Assembly (NCBI GenBank): GCA_032207245.1
Contig: CM063510.1
Location: 43,976,056-44,040,055, forward strand
Direction: 5' to 3'
Source: Pardosa pseudoannulata
Taxonomy: Eukaryota > Arthropoda > Arachnida > Araneae > Lycosidae
DNA length: 64,000 nt
In this document: positions 40,046 to 52,650 of the stretch, in pieces
How the letters are laid out: every line of letters begins with the position of its first letter
Numbering within the stretch: position 1 is the first letter of the stretch
Notes under the pieces: model-generated
What the model was told of the DNA's origin: nothing
Seen by the model: the letters and a program-made list of their open reading frames with translations, nothing else
The model's database searches: none
Program-made: the position numbers and the translations under genes

Positions 40046-40101
40046 GTTATTTTGATGAGTCATTACACATTGAGTTATTTTGATGAGTCATTACACATTG
40101 A
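40046..40101 (+). repeat. perfect 28-bp tandem duplication
   Basis: The 28 bases at 40046-40073 are repeated exactly at 40074-40101. The repeated core is TTTTGATGAGTCATTACACA, which includes TGAGTCA, an AP-1-type site. Confidence 0.95.
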
Positions 40102-40584
40102 TGTAATTTCATCGGATCCTTTTGCACATCCGGTCAAATGTTCAGATACAAGAGCCTTGTTTATCCTTTCCTAATTTAAATTAAATATTATAGAAATGTA
40201 AAACATAAAGGAGAAAATTTGGAATTTATTTTCTTTTTAGTTTTTTTTAGAAAAAAAATATATACTCTTTTGTGGCTATAAATGTCTTGAGAATTCTCAC
40301 CAAATACCCTGAAGTTTTATTAGCATACGATATTTGCATAAAATATAGCCGCTTTCTCATTGAAAACACATGAGTTAATAGCGTGCCTCATCTATGCATT
40401 ATTTCCCGCATGTGCAAGGATATATAAGTTATAGGGGCTTTTAAGTTTAGAACTGAGTTTTATTCACAATATCAAAAGTAATACGATAATAACTACTGCT
40501 TAAAATCTATTCCTAACTTCTAAGAACATTTGTGGCACAGAATGTGCTACATAATTTCGGTAGCCCCATAGCTCCAATAGTTCC

Positions 40585-40768
40585 GGTTGGCTGGTCTGGT
40601 TGGTTTGGAGCGCTATGGTCTACTTTTTTGCTACACGAGGGCTAATGAAACCGATACTTACTGTTTAAAGCCAATTCCGAATTTCTACAAAGATCTATGC
40701 CATCAGTGGGATTCGAATCCACCAACTCGGGTACAGAATAGCAACGCCTTATCCATCCGGCCATCGCT
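40585..40768 (-). mobile_element. tRNA-derived SINE type 1, copy 3
   Basis: B-box GGATTCGAATCC and A-box region GGCCGGATGGATAAGGCG on the minus strand. The tail is a CCAAAC-rich segment, here CCAACCAGACCAGCC-like. Confidence 0.85.
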
Positions 40769-41802
40769 TAGTTTTCAATAATATCATTAGGTTAACTCTC
40801 AAATTAAACTTCGTATCACATCCATCTACTGAATCAAAAGGTTTGCCTTAACTTTTACTGTGTCTTGTATATTACCGGAATTATTTATATCTAATCAAAA
40901 ACCATCAAGTCTCAGATTTTCCATTGACCCCATGATAAGTTTAGATAAAGCGTATTATGTACATTACTCACAGAAATTGTTCCACCTCTTCAAAGATTCT
41001 AATCTCCAAAGAACATATATACTGAAAATTATGATTCACTAATGTGAATTATTCAGCCATTGGGGTTTACTTTATTTTACACTGCATTTTCTAATGTGCT
41101 GTTAAAATTAAAAATAAACGCCAAAAAAACCTTGTTGTTTTTAAAACCCTTTGTCCCTTTGAACTTTCCAAACGTTGTTTTTCTTAGTTGGAGGCCGTTT
41201 GTTGACTTTACAACTGTTTGTTTTTATTTTGTAAAAGAATTTTTGGAAAAGCAGGTCATATAGCTCGGTTAGTTCGTACTTATTATTAATTCTTCTTCTC
41301 TAATGTTTACATTAGAACAGTTGCAACTACTTCTGCTTGGATTCAAAAGTACTTCCTGGGAAATATTTTGAAAACTGTTACGGGGAAGTCGACGTTTTCC
41401 TTCCTTGTTAATTAATTTAATTTTCATGTCTGTCCCTCAATCTCCAAAAATAGAATAATTTGCAATTCAGAAATATTTAAATTGTGTTTATGGGACATTA
41501 TGAGGAAGAATGTTTAAAATTCAATTAGGAAAAAAAATGATTTATTTTCACTTCTTTGACTAAAATTTGTCTTGAAATTTGAATAGAAAAATTCAGTTAA
41601 TTTGTTGCTACCAACACACACATACATACATAGTAAAAAATATTTATCGTCAAAGTTGTACAGTTTATATCTGACTTTTGAGGGAAAATATAATGTTTAA
41701 GATTGTTTTTAAATGCACAAAATATTTGAATACTTATTAATATGTGTAAACATCTGAATTCTGAAATCAATAGTGTAAATATTCTTTTTAAAAGTTAATT
41801 AT

Positions 41803-41862
41803 TGAGTTTTTCTTTTATTAATTTCTTGTACAAGAAATGTTCCAGAACTGTTTGGTGTGCAA
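41803..41862 (+). repeat. dispersed repeat H, copy 1
   Basis: Shares TTTTTCTTTTATTAATTTCT and TTCCAGAACT with 42521-42582. Confidence 0.65.
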
Positions 41863-41938
41863 AAAAAGCTTGTGTGTTAACATCTGAATTCTGAAATCAA
41901 TACAATACTCTTTTAAATAGTTGACACATTGTATGCGG

Positions 41939-42042
41939 GACACGTACTAATACTTTTTCTGACGATTGATACTTGAACGCAAGACACGTACTACTATGTT
42001 CTCTGACTTTTGATACTTAAGTGCATATCACGTACTAGTACG
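41939..42042 (+). repeat. 44-bp tandem repeat, 2.4 units
   Basis: Units at 41939-41982 and 41983-42026 and a partial unit to 42042. Each starts with ACACGTACTA or TCACGTACTA and contains TTGATACTT. Confidence 0.8.
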
Positions 42043-42520
42043 GGTTAGTGTAACAACATGGTTTGTTTGTGGATACAAAAATAACGGTATATACAAGAAA
42101 ACGAAGCCGAATGCTCTTGTCTACTACATAGATTCTGGAAAAATTTAGACAAAAACTAGTTTTTACATTATTAGTTTTATGATTGCTCTTTTCATAATGT
42201 AAAAATGTCTATATATAACATAATTCGTAAAAATTAAAACTATATAATACTATTTCTATTTGATTTTTCATACATATGATACTATTATAAATTTATCCAT
42301 TAAAAAATATATTTTTTGTTTACAAAAATCTTATGGTTGTTATTTATATATTTCTATTTATATATTTGTTTATAAGTTTCAATATAAAATAAGAAAAGTT
42401 AATTAAAAAATAAAATAATTTGCGATCTATTGAGATTTAATTTAATAATTAAATTTATGCTCAAAATGCCCGCTCCCGGTACAATTCCGCTGCGAAATGT
42501 ACCTGCACACAATGTCTTAA

Positions 42521-42582
42521 TTTTTGAATTTTTCTTTTATTAATTTCTTGAATACACGAAATCTTCCAGAACTCTTTGGTAT
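42521..42582 (+). repeat. dispersed repeat H, copy 2
   Basis: Partner of 41803-41862. Confidence 0.65.
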
Positions 42583-42728
42583 GATATAAAGCATGTGTAT
42601 AAACCTTCCTAAAATTGTAACATTTTCCCTTTATATGTGTACTCATGGTTCAGGCATATTTTTACAAATATTCTTTCTAAAATTTTTAATTCAGTATGTG
42701 AAAGAAAAAGTTAAGTCCTTGACTTACA

Positions 42729-42792
42729 ATGACGAGTTAGAGCCGTCATTCATTTCAAGAACTATTGTAGACTTTACGTGTCTAACTCGTCA
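42729..42792. repeat. inverted repeat resembling a piggyBac subterminal motif
   Basis: TGACGAGTTAGA near 42731 is the inverse complement of TCTAACTCGTCA near 42780. The left part, extended, matches all but two of 23 bases just inside the right end of the piggyBac-like element at 52651-53219. It may be a remnant of that family. No TTAA-bounded end was found. Confidence 0.45.
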
Positions 42793-43110
42793 AAAGCTGT
42801 TTTCGGCTGACGCTGTGCAGTATATTATTAGATAACTCAGTTCCTTCACTCGAGCGTTGATTCTGGTTTGTTTATCACGTTCATGATGTACCACACCCGT
42901 ACCTTCTCAATCGTATCAGTAACAGAGTTGCAAGAGCAGTAAATCAGAAAGAAACACATTGTAAATACAAGTATTCTGTAGAGCAGTATCTCCAACGACG
43001 AGTGTTATACTAGACCAGCGGCTAGCAAGCTTCAAAGACCACTACATATATAATTTTTATTTGGCGGATTATTTTATTTGAATTTTAAATAAAAAATACA
43101 ATATATGTAA

Positions 43111-43522
43111 TAGGACGGACTTCTCGATGGATGGTTGCAGTCATGGCCATAAAAATGGCACCGTTTTAGCTAAAGACATTTATTAAGATAAGGTTGGAGG
43201 ACGGGTTCCCACTTCATCATAGGGACAGGACAAACTGAAGGGTCGGCTAGCATGAGTTATATGTAAAAGACCCTTAACACCTGAGTTAACATCTGTGGGA
43301 AAATATCTGCCCAACAACATCGTGCATCTCCTTTTTGTTTGGAAATTTTCTAAATTGTCAGCTAAGACCATGTAGAGTTATAATTGGTCAGGCCCCTTCT
43401 CTGAGGGCGTAAACTGTAGCCCCAGTGGTCAATTTAGGTTAGGGGTTAAAAAGGGAGAAAGCAAAATGACGCGGGAATATTTAGCTCTTGGTTTAAATTT
43501 TGAAAACCCCCGAGAATTTTCC
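43111..43522 (-). repeat. dispersed repeat A, copy 2
   Basis: Inverted partner of 3210-3627. A short TA tract lies beside the same end as in copy 1. A 62-codon minus-strand frame inside it is not conserved in copy 1. Confidence 0.8.
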
Positions 43523-43529
43523 TTACATA

Positions 43530-45025
43530 TATATATTAATAGAATAATAATCCAAAAATTTTATTAATACAAAATGCACAAATTAAAACTAAAAGAAAAT
43601 GCTATATCGTAATTAAAATAACTTTACAAACTGTTGTTAGTTATTAGTTTTTAATCTGAATGTTAATGAAACTTTTTTTAGCTTTGTTGCAATTTAGAAT
43701 AAATAATCATCCGTTTTTTCTGCGAACCATTAAAATTTTTTCATGGGCTATCATTTTACGATTTCTGTGGCAATATTTGAGATTGATAGACTTGAATATT
43801 ATGACAAATAACAGAAATGACAATGTTTGGGTCAATTAAGCGTTATAAAATAAAAAGTTCTCTTTCTTAGCTTGTTCATATCAGCTCAGTTGAATCAAGT
43901 TGAATAGCATTTTTTAGATTCATCAAGTTCAGTTTTATATCTAAGTAATAGAATACACTACACGATTCTAATATAAATTCTGCCTTCCCTTTAGAGATTG
44001 TTAGAAAAAAAATTTATTTTAGGTATATTTTAATATAGTTTAAAATAATTCATCCAAAGTTGAGCTTTAGCATGCTAATCTCTACTGAAGAGCAGGTATT
44101 AATAATGATTACAACTTTTATACAATCCAATATCGCTAATCTCAAACTTTGAAATATTTATCGCCTTGATTTTTGTTACTACTTTAATTTTAAAAACAAG
44201 TGGATCTCTGCGATTGAATTCCGAGATATTTTGCAGAAAGCGTGAGTCCAGGTTTAAGGAATTTGATTGAAGAGTTATTAATATCGCTATTAGCATTATC
44301 AATAGGTAATTACTATATCGATTAATTGCGCTTTGCCCTCTAAAGTTTGCCGCCGAAGTCTTCAATATGCTTTTAGAGCTTTCAAGGCAGTAGAAATTCG
44401 AGGATTAAAAAAGAAGTATAGACTAATATTCCTATCTAGGTAAAAAAAAAAAATGTCTGTAATATATAGATAAGAGTAGACAGTCTCAATAAATTATAAA
44501 CAAGAAAATTTTTAATTAAAGCCATTAGATTATTAAGAATAAGAACTTATTAATGATAATTATTATTGAAAACTTGGACTAAAAAGTCACCTGAAAGAAA
44601 TAAAGATACTCCTCAAACATATGTGATAGATACTTTTTTAATATATATTATATTGTATTACATAATTATTGCATTACATAATTTTTTGATTTACTGAATG
44701 TACCATGCATGCTATTAAATGTATTGGTGACAAGTTACCATTTTTCTAAAACATCTAAAATTATTGCAGGTGAAACACCTTAGATTTCAATACGAAAAAT
44801 GGTATCTGAACACTATTGTTGTAATATCACAACTGTTTGTAAAAAAATTCATTTTTTTTTCATTAACGCCAATTACAAATAAACTTTTCTAAATATTTAC
44901 TCTTATAAAATATTTTTTCTTAGGAAATTAATTTATTTAAACTTCAAAATTTATATTCATTTGCCCTTGTCTTAACAAAGACTCTTTATCCTGATTTAAA
45001 AAAAAATAAAAAAGAGCAAAGAGGG
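43530..45025. other. AT-rich non-coding sequence, no gene seen
   Basis: Nothing supported. Confidence 0.5.
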
Positions 45026-45029
45026 CTTT

Positions 45030-45365
45030 ATACGTGAGGGTAATTAAGAAAGGGGCGTCGCCTCTGTTTGTTAAAGGACACACCTTTGCTGATGGTGAGG
45101 GAGTGAAACAAAAAACGGTGAAATAGGTGAAGGTTTCGGCTAAAGTTCGATTGCCCCCATTGCCTTGATGACGTATCACGAGATATTGATTCTCAAGAAA
45201 TTCGAAATATGCAATACCGTGACTCATATTCCGACCGTGGAAGCGGTCACAAGCGGAATGAAATAGGGTACTTGACAGATGACTAAGCTTTCTTGTTTTT
45301 TGTAACGAAAAAGAATCCAAGCATCTTATTGCTCCAATAAAGTTATTTTGACTTGTCATCAATCT
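45030..45365. other. GC-balanced unique island
   Basis: Contains most of a 141-codon minus-strand frame (44937-45362), the longest non-repeat frame in the window. Its translation shows no domain, signal peptide or repeat that I recognise, and its last part runs into AT-rich sequence. A SINE begins 14 bases after it. Coding remains possible but unsupported. Confidence 0.3.
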
Positions 45366-45378
45366 TACAGAGACAAAG

Positions 45379-45537
45379 GCCGAACGATGGCCGAATGGTT
45401 AGAGTGCTGGCTTTCAGTAATGGAGTTCGTGGATTCGTTCGTAGCCGTTCGGAATCGGCTTTAAGCAGTAGGTCCCGGTCTCATTAGCCCTCGTGTTGCA
45501 AAAAGTAGACCGTAGCACTCCAAACCCAACCAAACTA
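45379..45537 (+). mobile_element. tRNA-derived SINE type 1, copy 4 (well preserved)
   Basis: A-box TGGCCGAATGGTTAGAG is intact, and the clover-leaf style (GGCCGAATGG) is that of a serine or leucine tRNA. The B-box is slightly damaged. The body includes CGGAATCGGCTTTAAGCAG and GTCTCATTAGCCCTCGTG, and the 3' end ACTCCAAACCCAACCAAAC defines the family tail. Confidence 0.9.
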
Positions 45538-46152
45538 CAGAGTTAAAGTGTTTGGAAACTTTAAATTCGAAATTTTTCAGACAAATGAAATCCGTAACAC
45601 ATTTGGATATTTTAAACTGTCGAAATTCTCCGATACGTTATTGAAAGGCGTATGTAGGTGATTTAAATAGGTGAGCACGTTTTCCATTTTCAATAAAAAT
45701 ACAAAAAATACTTCAGTTGTTCCGGATAAAATTTTTGTTAAAATAATTTTAATACCAGTAGAAGGAGCTACAAAAATAATCAGTGTTTTGATTCTTTATA
45801 TCTCAACAACTCCAATTTGTAAAATATATACTGAAGTTAGAATACTTATAACACAATTATTAACCTCTTTATAATTTGCAATAAATAAATAGGAATTCCG
45901 TGAGAACAAAGAAAATATTTCTGACTGATTTATCGTTTTATACTGTATCGTTTCACATGGATATCACTGTAGATAATCACAATATCGTTACACATTGTTT
46001 CATAGTAGATATTTTATGGTACCCCTCATAAAGGATAATGTTAGTCTCCTTATAAACAAGTCAGATCAGTTACCTGATCTGATTGTGTGTATGTGACTGA
46101 ATAATCACATAACCAGTGTTAACACACTTTAATCACAAATTTCAAACTGAAC

Positions 46153-46470
46153 AACGAGCAATCAAGCGAATTTTTCCCCTGGAGACATTTTAACATTTAA
46201 GTTATCTCAAAAACCACATATACAACAATCTAGACATTGGAGGAGTGAAACTATTTTCGTGGGACAGCTGGAAAATGTGGACAGGAGACAGTAAGTTAGC
46301 ATATATTCTAGAGTTAGTTTTAGGAGACGTGTAAAAAGAATTTAAGTCGGCGAACACTCCATTAAACCTGACATTTCATGGTTGGGAAATTAGATATTAA
46401 AGAATGAGAAGGGGATAAAGGAGAATTTTAGATAGATATCTTAGGTATAATAATTTTGATATATTACACA
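46153..46470 (+). repeat. dispersed repeat B2, copy 2
   Basis: Partner of 5808-6115. Confidence 0.7.
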
Positions 46471-46477
46471 CACATAC

Positions 46478-46479
<2 letters not shown>

Positions 46480-46546
<67 letters not shown>

Positions 46547-46563
46547 ATAGATAGAGATAGATA
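46480..46563. repeat. (TA)n-(GATA)n microsatellite
   Basis: TA to 46508, followed by about 12 GATA units with a few variants. Confidence 0.95.
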
Positions 46564-46719
46564 GATATGCAGGTAAGTGAATAGGTAGATAGAGAGATAT
46601 GCAGATATGTTGATAGATAGATAGATAAATACGCAAGCAAGTTGATAGGTAGATAGATATGCGGGTAGGTAAATAGGTAGATAGATAAATATGCAGATAT
46701 GTAAGTAGAAAGATAGATA
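46564..46719 (+). repeat. 32-bp minisatellite derived from GATA
   Basis: Five diverged units start at 46564, 46596, 46628 (28 bp, one GATA fewer), 46656 and 46688. Each has an ATATGC- or ATACGC-type head and a GATAGGTAGATAGA-type tail. It continues the GATA array and appears to be its older, higher-order part. Confidence 0.75.
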
Positions 46720-46735
46720 TATAGGTATAAAGAAG

Positions 46736-48130
46736 TTATTATACAGTTAGAATTTTATACTTTTCTCCATTTCACCGATTACATCATTTATCTAAATTTC
46801 TTCAATATTTCCATAAATGCTTAACAAAACTAAAAATACACCCTTGCTCTACTCAGTTTCTCAAATACGTTTTCAACTTTCGTACGTTGACCATTTCGCT
46901 TATGTGTTTAGGTGAAAGGAGGGCTAAGCCTGCCATAGCTAAATAAACGAAAATTAGACAAATAACAAAATTAGAATAACTTCAGCTTTCTTAAGACGAA
47001 ATGAATGCTAAAAATCTTTAGTATTCTTTTCTTCTAATCAGAGAGTTCCGATTTATAGAATCTAAAAGATTAAAGAGTTTCTAAAAATCCAACAGTTGGC
47101 GATTTTCAGCTGTAGCGTGACCAGCCTACTCGTTCACAAAACTGGTTTTTTTGCATAGAAGTGTATCAATATTTCTCGCAAAAATTTGTTGGAAGCATTA
47201 AAGAAATTGATAAAAGCATTTGAAAAATAAATTAGAACTTCAGATTTAAATTAGATTCGTCGGTCCCACCTTACGATGGCCGCGAGCTGCCGGTCGATTC
47301 CATAGGACTTAAACAAAAAGAATCCAGAAATAAGAAAAAAAAAGTATTTCCACGGAAGATTAATTTTGAAAATACTTTTCAGTAGATTTCATAATTGTCG
47401 GAAGAGAGCGAATGAGCGGAAGAAGTCGTGATTACCGCATTTCCTTCAAAGAATGCTCTAAAAGAAAAGAAAAAAAGAAGTAATTCGAATTGTTAATAGA
47501 TGGTATGAGCGTATGCGTTTAAAATTTTGAATCATTTCTCCATCGGACATTGACACTTTCTACTTCTGAGCAGGAAACGGCGCCAGGCTTTTGAGATTGA
47601 AAGCGATTTTGTCCGAAATGCGGAAGACTGACTTTCTTTTTTAATGCACATATGTGTAACTTCGCAAATTTTGAAAAGAGAATTAAAATATATTTATTTT
47701 GTAAACGGCTTTTTTCAAAGACTTGCTCGCATGAATGCGCACCGTGGAAGTTGAACTCACAAGTCAGCAATGCGTTCTTGCTGATAATGGAAGTTTCATG
47801 ACTGATGCACTGCCTTGTTTTTGAACGGATTAAAGAATATTGATAAAGTCGCCTTTTTTCAGGGTGGTTGGGTACCAGCCGTATTTGATTCTTCTAATTC
47901 CCAGTTAATCTGTGGGGAAGATTTTTATACTTCTGAGCGGTTTGCATTTAAAAATTTCTTTAAACTAATTTTACTGCTTGATGTAACAGAAAATTCACCA
48001 GAGTCATGCGTGACTAGTTTTAAAATTTACGTTGGTAAAATGTCGTTAGTTCCGTTTAATAAAGACTGCACCAATATTTTTCCACAAATAATTTAAAATA
48101 AAATATGTTTATCGAACTCGTTTTAGAAAT
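46736..48130. other. non-coding sequence with a GC-balanced island at about 47240-47660
   Basis: The island has CpGs, AAACGGCGCCAGG, and TTTTGAGATTG at 47589-47599 (shared with the islands at 30.65 and 33.06 kb). Frames of 83 (minus) and 93 codons (47815-48096 plus) show no motif. Confidence 0.35.
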
Positions 48131-48332
48131 TTATGTGTCTGTATACATATATATACACCATATATGTGTGTGTGTGTGATGTTTAGAATTTTAAAGTTAA
48201 AAATTAAAGTATTAATTATTAAAAAGAGAGCGAATTCTTTGTGAAGCATAAGAATATGGGGGTAAAACAATGCTTTATAAGATCAGAGAGAGTCAAATTC
48301 CAATTTTTCGCATTTTCTTTCAGGCCATTAGC

Positions 48333-48835
<503 letters not shown>

Positions 48836-49072
48836 GATAATATCTTTATTCATGAATATTGCACAGGTTAAAATCCAACCATCAAACATGGTATATGTCA
48901 TTTGGCAGGCAAAGGCTGACAAAAGAGCCTTGCTCAGCCTGGATTCATTGGCAACCCTACCTCAAGGTGTTCTCTGTCAGTTCTTACACGTAAAGCGCCT
49001 TTATATGGAGTTATTAGTGATTCATGTGCCTACATTAAATAGGGCTCTGTGTTTTCTGCCTTTAAACCCCTA

Positions 49073-49103
49073 AATTATTAATTTTAAACTTTCAAACCTG
49101 ACA
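49073..49103 (+). repeat. short fragment of dispersed repeat I end
   Basis: TTAATTTTAAACTTTCAAAC then CTGACAT next to a TA array resembles the right ends of repeat I (23721-23752 and 49515-49545). Confidence 0.4.
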
Positions 49104-49105
49104 TA

Positions 49106-49236
49106 TAAATATATATATATATATATGTATATGTATACATATATATATATATATGTATATATGTGTATATATATTTGTATATATATATATGTATGTACAT
49201 ACATACATACATAAATACATACATAAATACATACAT
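49106..49236. repeat. TA / TACA microsatellite cluster
   Basis: TA with TATG variants, then TACA and TAAATACA units. Confidence 0.95.
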
Positions 49237-49254
49237 ACATACAAGCATACATAG

Positions 49255-49550
49255 CTCTTAGCCTGAGAGAAAAAAAAATGTAAAAGACATCCATTGCAAG
49301 CATTCAAAGAACTTTTTCAAAAAGCTTACTCCATCTTTCCCATTTTCTTTTAATACGATACTCAATTCATCAAGAGGTCACCACCCCACAAAATTTACAA
49401 TTATCTCTCGTGGAAGTTGAACACTCTGTTTTTATAAACAGTGTTTCTTTTTACCCTCTCCCTCCTATTGTTATGCTTCACAAAGTGTTCATTCTCTTTT
49501 TATTAATTAATTCTTTAATTTCTAACTTTAAAAATCAAAACCTGATCTAC
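49255..49550 (+). repeat. dispersed repeat I, copy 2 (diverged)
   Basis: Partner of 23460-23755. Confidence 0.5.
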
Positions 49551-50514
49551 ATATTTCTTCACACACATACACACATGCGTGCGTACACATTCACAATGCG
49601 ACCCACCGAAATAAATTGAGCTTCTAAAGCGACCCTAAAGTCTTTTGGGTCATGTCTAATCTAGAATAAGGGATTCCAAATTGTGGCTCGTAAGCGGTAT
49701 GGGTTCGCCATGTATTGTTTTGTGGCCTTCTGGGAGATCCCCAAAATCCATAATTGGAATAGAGATTGCACAGTAAATATTATATTATTTGATATTTTCA
49801 GTGATTGTTATAATTATAGTTATTTGAGTAGGTACAAGTTATTAACTATTCTATTGTTAGTTTTGAACAATAATCATAAAAACAATAATGTTTTATAATT
49901 AAATTTTCACCAAAAATTTATATGCATGTTTGTGCGAGTGTATGTACATATGTATATATATACACATATGCAGTGTGGCCCACCAGAACAAAATACGTTT
50001 TTTTCGGTCCTCAAAGTCCTCTTGGTTGGCCAGGCTTGGCCTAGAATGCACACCTCTTCAAGGCACCTCGTTAAGACATCACTTACGAAATCGGGAGGGA
50101 CACATAAATCGACATCAACACTGGAGCTCGTGACAGTTCAAACCCACTGTCTGAGGAAATCCCCATTTTATTCATTTTTCCCCAACCAAGATTGGTGTCA
50201 GGGCTGTCAAACACGGTTCTCTGTTAGGTGGACCTCCTACTGCCTGTCGAAGTTCCCTTTTTGTTTTTACTTTCTTCTACCAATCGGTGCCACAGATTAT
50301 TACATGTGATACAGTTTTTTATAGTGTTTTTACCTACTTGATTCACTGCTAAAAATGGATGGAATAAAAAAAAGTAAAAGACAATTTTTGTAAAACACTT
50401 TCATTAAAATTTTATTTTCTATCCTCCTACCCGGGACGATTAAAATTTTTTTTATTAAAATAGTGATACGCTTATAGTATTATTTCCTATCTGTAATATA
50501 TTATGATGATAAGT

Positions 50515-50720
50515 ATGAAAGATGAACGAGTCAAGAGGATCTTCGAAGCTAAACCATTAGGAGCTCGACAAAAGGGCAGACCTAGGATCCGGTGGATTGA
50601 CAACCTTGAAAACTTAAAGTTCTTAAAGTGAAAAACTGGAGGGGTCTATGCATGAAAAGGGCAACTTGGAACACAATTCTGTTGAAGGGTATGGCCCACC
50701 ATGGGCTGGCGAGCCATTAA
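50515..50720 (+). pseudogene. 3' end of a non-LTR retrotransposon (LINE) ORF2, frameshifted
   Basis: Translation from 50515 gives a lysine-rich start, then GARQKGRPRIRWIDNLENLK. After a one-base shift near 50627 it continues VKNWRGLCMKRATWNTILLK, then AHHGLASH and the TAA stop at 50718-50720. The order G-R-P-R-x-R-W-x-D, then N-W, then W..I...A..H.GL and stop is the usual carboxyl end of RTE/jockey-like and related LINE proteins, downstream of the reverse transcriptase. The upstream reverse transcriptase is missing, as expected for a 5'-truncated insertion. In the original frame a TGA is met at the shift, so it is dead. The 3' UTR and tail are not clearly delimited. Confidence 0.8.
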
Positions 50721-50724
50721 GGAT

Positions 50725-51885
50725 GAATATATTATATGCATCCCCACGATTTTGATTTAAGTCCTAAAAGTTTTAAATGTTCCCGAGTAACAGAATAAAA
50801 ATATTTTAATGATATCATTTTTTTTTAATATTTTTTGCTTATTTTTATTTTTTTTTTTTCAGCCTTTGGGAAATTTTGCTATCAATTTTTCAGTCATCAT
50901 ACTTTCTCTATAAAGAAATGACTTTTACCTAAGAAAAAGTAAAAATTCATATCCACAAGCATAGATAGTGCCACTATTTCCACTATTTCGCTTTCTATTA
51001 AATTGCAAATATATAACTAATTTATCTCCAATTATATAGTTTTCTTTATTGATTAATATATTGTCTCCGAAGATACAGTAGTATGCAAAACTACAACTCT
51101 ATTGGAGAGAGAAAATTAGTGGAAAATCGGTTACAAAATTTGATAACAGACCGTCTTACATCGTGAATTAACACTAGAATTACGGTAAAAAATAATTTTG
51201 AAACCTGTGTCATAAAAGAGTTCATTTAAGTTTTTTAATAGTACACGCATAGAAAAAAAAATCTACTTAGTGTAGATCTTTCTTAGTATAATAATAGAAT
51301 AGATAAATGAGCTTTACAAATAATGTTTTCAAAACACTTGCATACACTATAGTAATTTAAGTTAGCCTAGCGAAAACAAAACATATCATGCAATATATAT
51401 TTTCACCATATTCAGTGGTCTTTTATAAACCAATGTATAACTATTAAAGAGCAACTATAAAACGGCACATTTTTATTCCATTATTTAGAGACAGCGAAGT
51501 TAAACTATGATTTTCCTCATCTCTTTTATTAAAAATTAATGTGTTAGATAAATACATTGAGTAGACTAAAAAGAAAAACATATTTTAAAAAGAAGTTTTA
51601 TAAAAAAAATGAAAAAAAAATGTTCGTAAAGAGTCAAACTGTAATGTTAAAGAAAAATGTAAACAAAAAACTTATTTAAAATTTTGTCATTTTAGGTCAA
51701 AATTAAGTAGCGTAGACCAATTTAGAAATTAAAAAAAGTTTCATATAAAATATTTTTTTTAAATATTACCCAATTTTACAAAAAAAGTTTAAGGAGATTA
51801 ATTTACTTATATTTCAATTTATGTGTACAAAGTTTCATATCTCTTAAGTTAAGATTTTATAAAAAGGGTTTAAAATGTCCACCGC
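50725..51885. other. AT-rich non-coding sequence, no gene seen
   Basis: Nothing supported. Confidence 0.5.
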
Positions 51886-51888
51886 TCC

Positions 51889-51985
51889 TTTAAAGCCGAC
51901 TGTCAATAGTCCATGCCAGTAATTAGATTCAAAATCACCAATTCTGGTACTGAAAGTGAGTACCAATTGTTCAGTTATCATGTAG
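51889..51985 (-). mobile_element. tRNA-derived SINE type 1, copy 5 (decayed fragment)
   Basis: Aligns to the head half of the family on the minus strand (TTTAAAGCCGACTG, CCATGCCAGT, AATTCTGGTACTGAAAG in plus orientation). Both promoter boxes are damaged. Confidence 0.6.
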
Positions 51986-52545
51986 AACACGATTCCTTTA
52001 ATTCTACCATTAGAAATACACCTATTTAAAGAGTTTAGAAAACCTTCAATCATGTTTCCCATTTCCTCAATTACTTTGTGGGAAATTAGTACCTAAAAGC
52101 TCTTTATTTCTAGTGAGAATAAAAGCATGGGAAGTTAAATACTTCTTTTAGATGCTTAAATCCTTAAATTGATACAGGATTTGATAGAATGATATAAGGC
52201 GTTACACTTTAATTCACGTGTGCTAGTAAGTGCCGTAAAACTCTTTTCACCTACACGCACGCACGGGCATTCACGCACGGGCAAATATTGTACATATCTT
52301 TCTGTGCCTATCCGTTATTTCACCTTCCTCTTTAGTAACACATTTTTCTAAAGTGGGAAATGTGCGGCTGACTGAACGTTGCCGTGGTTTTAGTGAATCG
52401 TGCTGTAAAATATCTGTAGTAGTTCTACATCTTTCGAGGTAAGAAATTTAGCATCAACAAAGTAAAATTCGTTACACATGGATGTAATTGTTATGCATGC
52501 TTTGAAGTCATTTTCACCTCTTTCAGCGGTTTCATATCTTCTAAA

Positions 52546-52650
52546 TCGAACGATTACCGAATGGTTAGGGTGCTGATCTTTAGTATCGAAGTTCATGGGT
52601 TCGAATACACTAGGGCATGAATGTTCGTAGCTGTTTGGAATTGGCTTTAA
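52546..52650 (+). mobile_element. SINE type 1, copy 6, left part (split by piggyBac)
   Basis: Head and body up to TTGGCTTTAA, with A-box TACCGAATGGTTAGGG and B-box GGGTTCGAATAC. The element resumes at 53224 after the piggyBac insertion, with one TTAA duplicated. Confidence 0.88.

Noticed and set aside
44937..45362. 141-codon minus-strand frame
   Set aside because: No recognisable domain, signal or repeat. It lies in a GC-balanced island where stops are rarer and runs into AT-rich sequence. No splice-site or homology support.
49640..49740. hAT-like end (ATTCCAAATTGTGGCTCG)
   Set aside because: Resembles common hAT ends, but no partner end or duplication was found.
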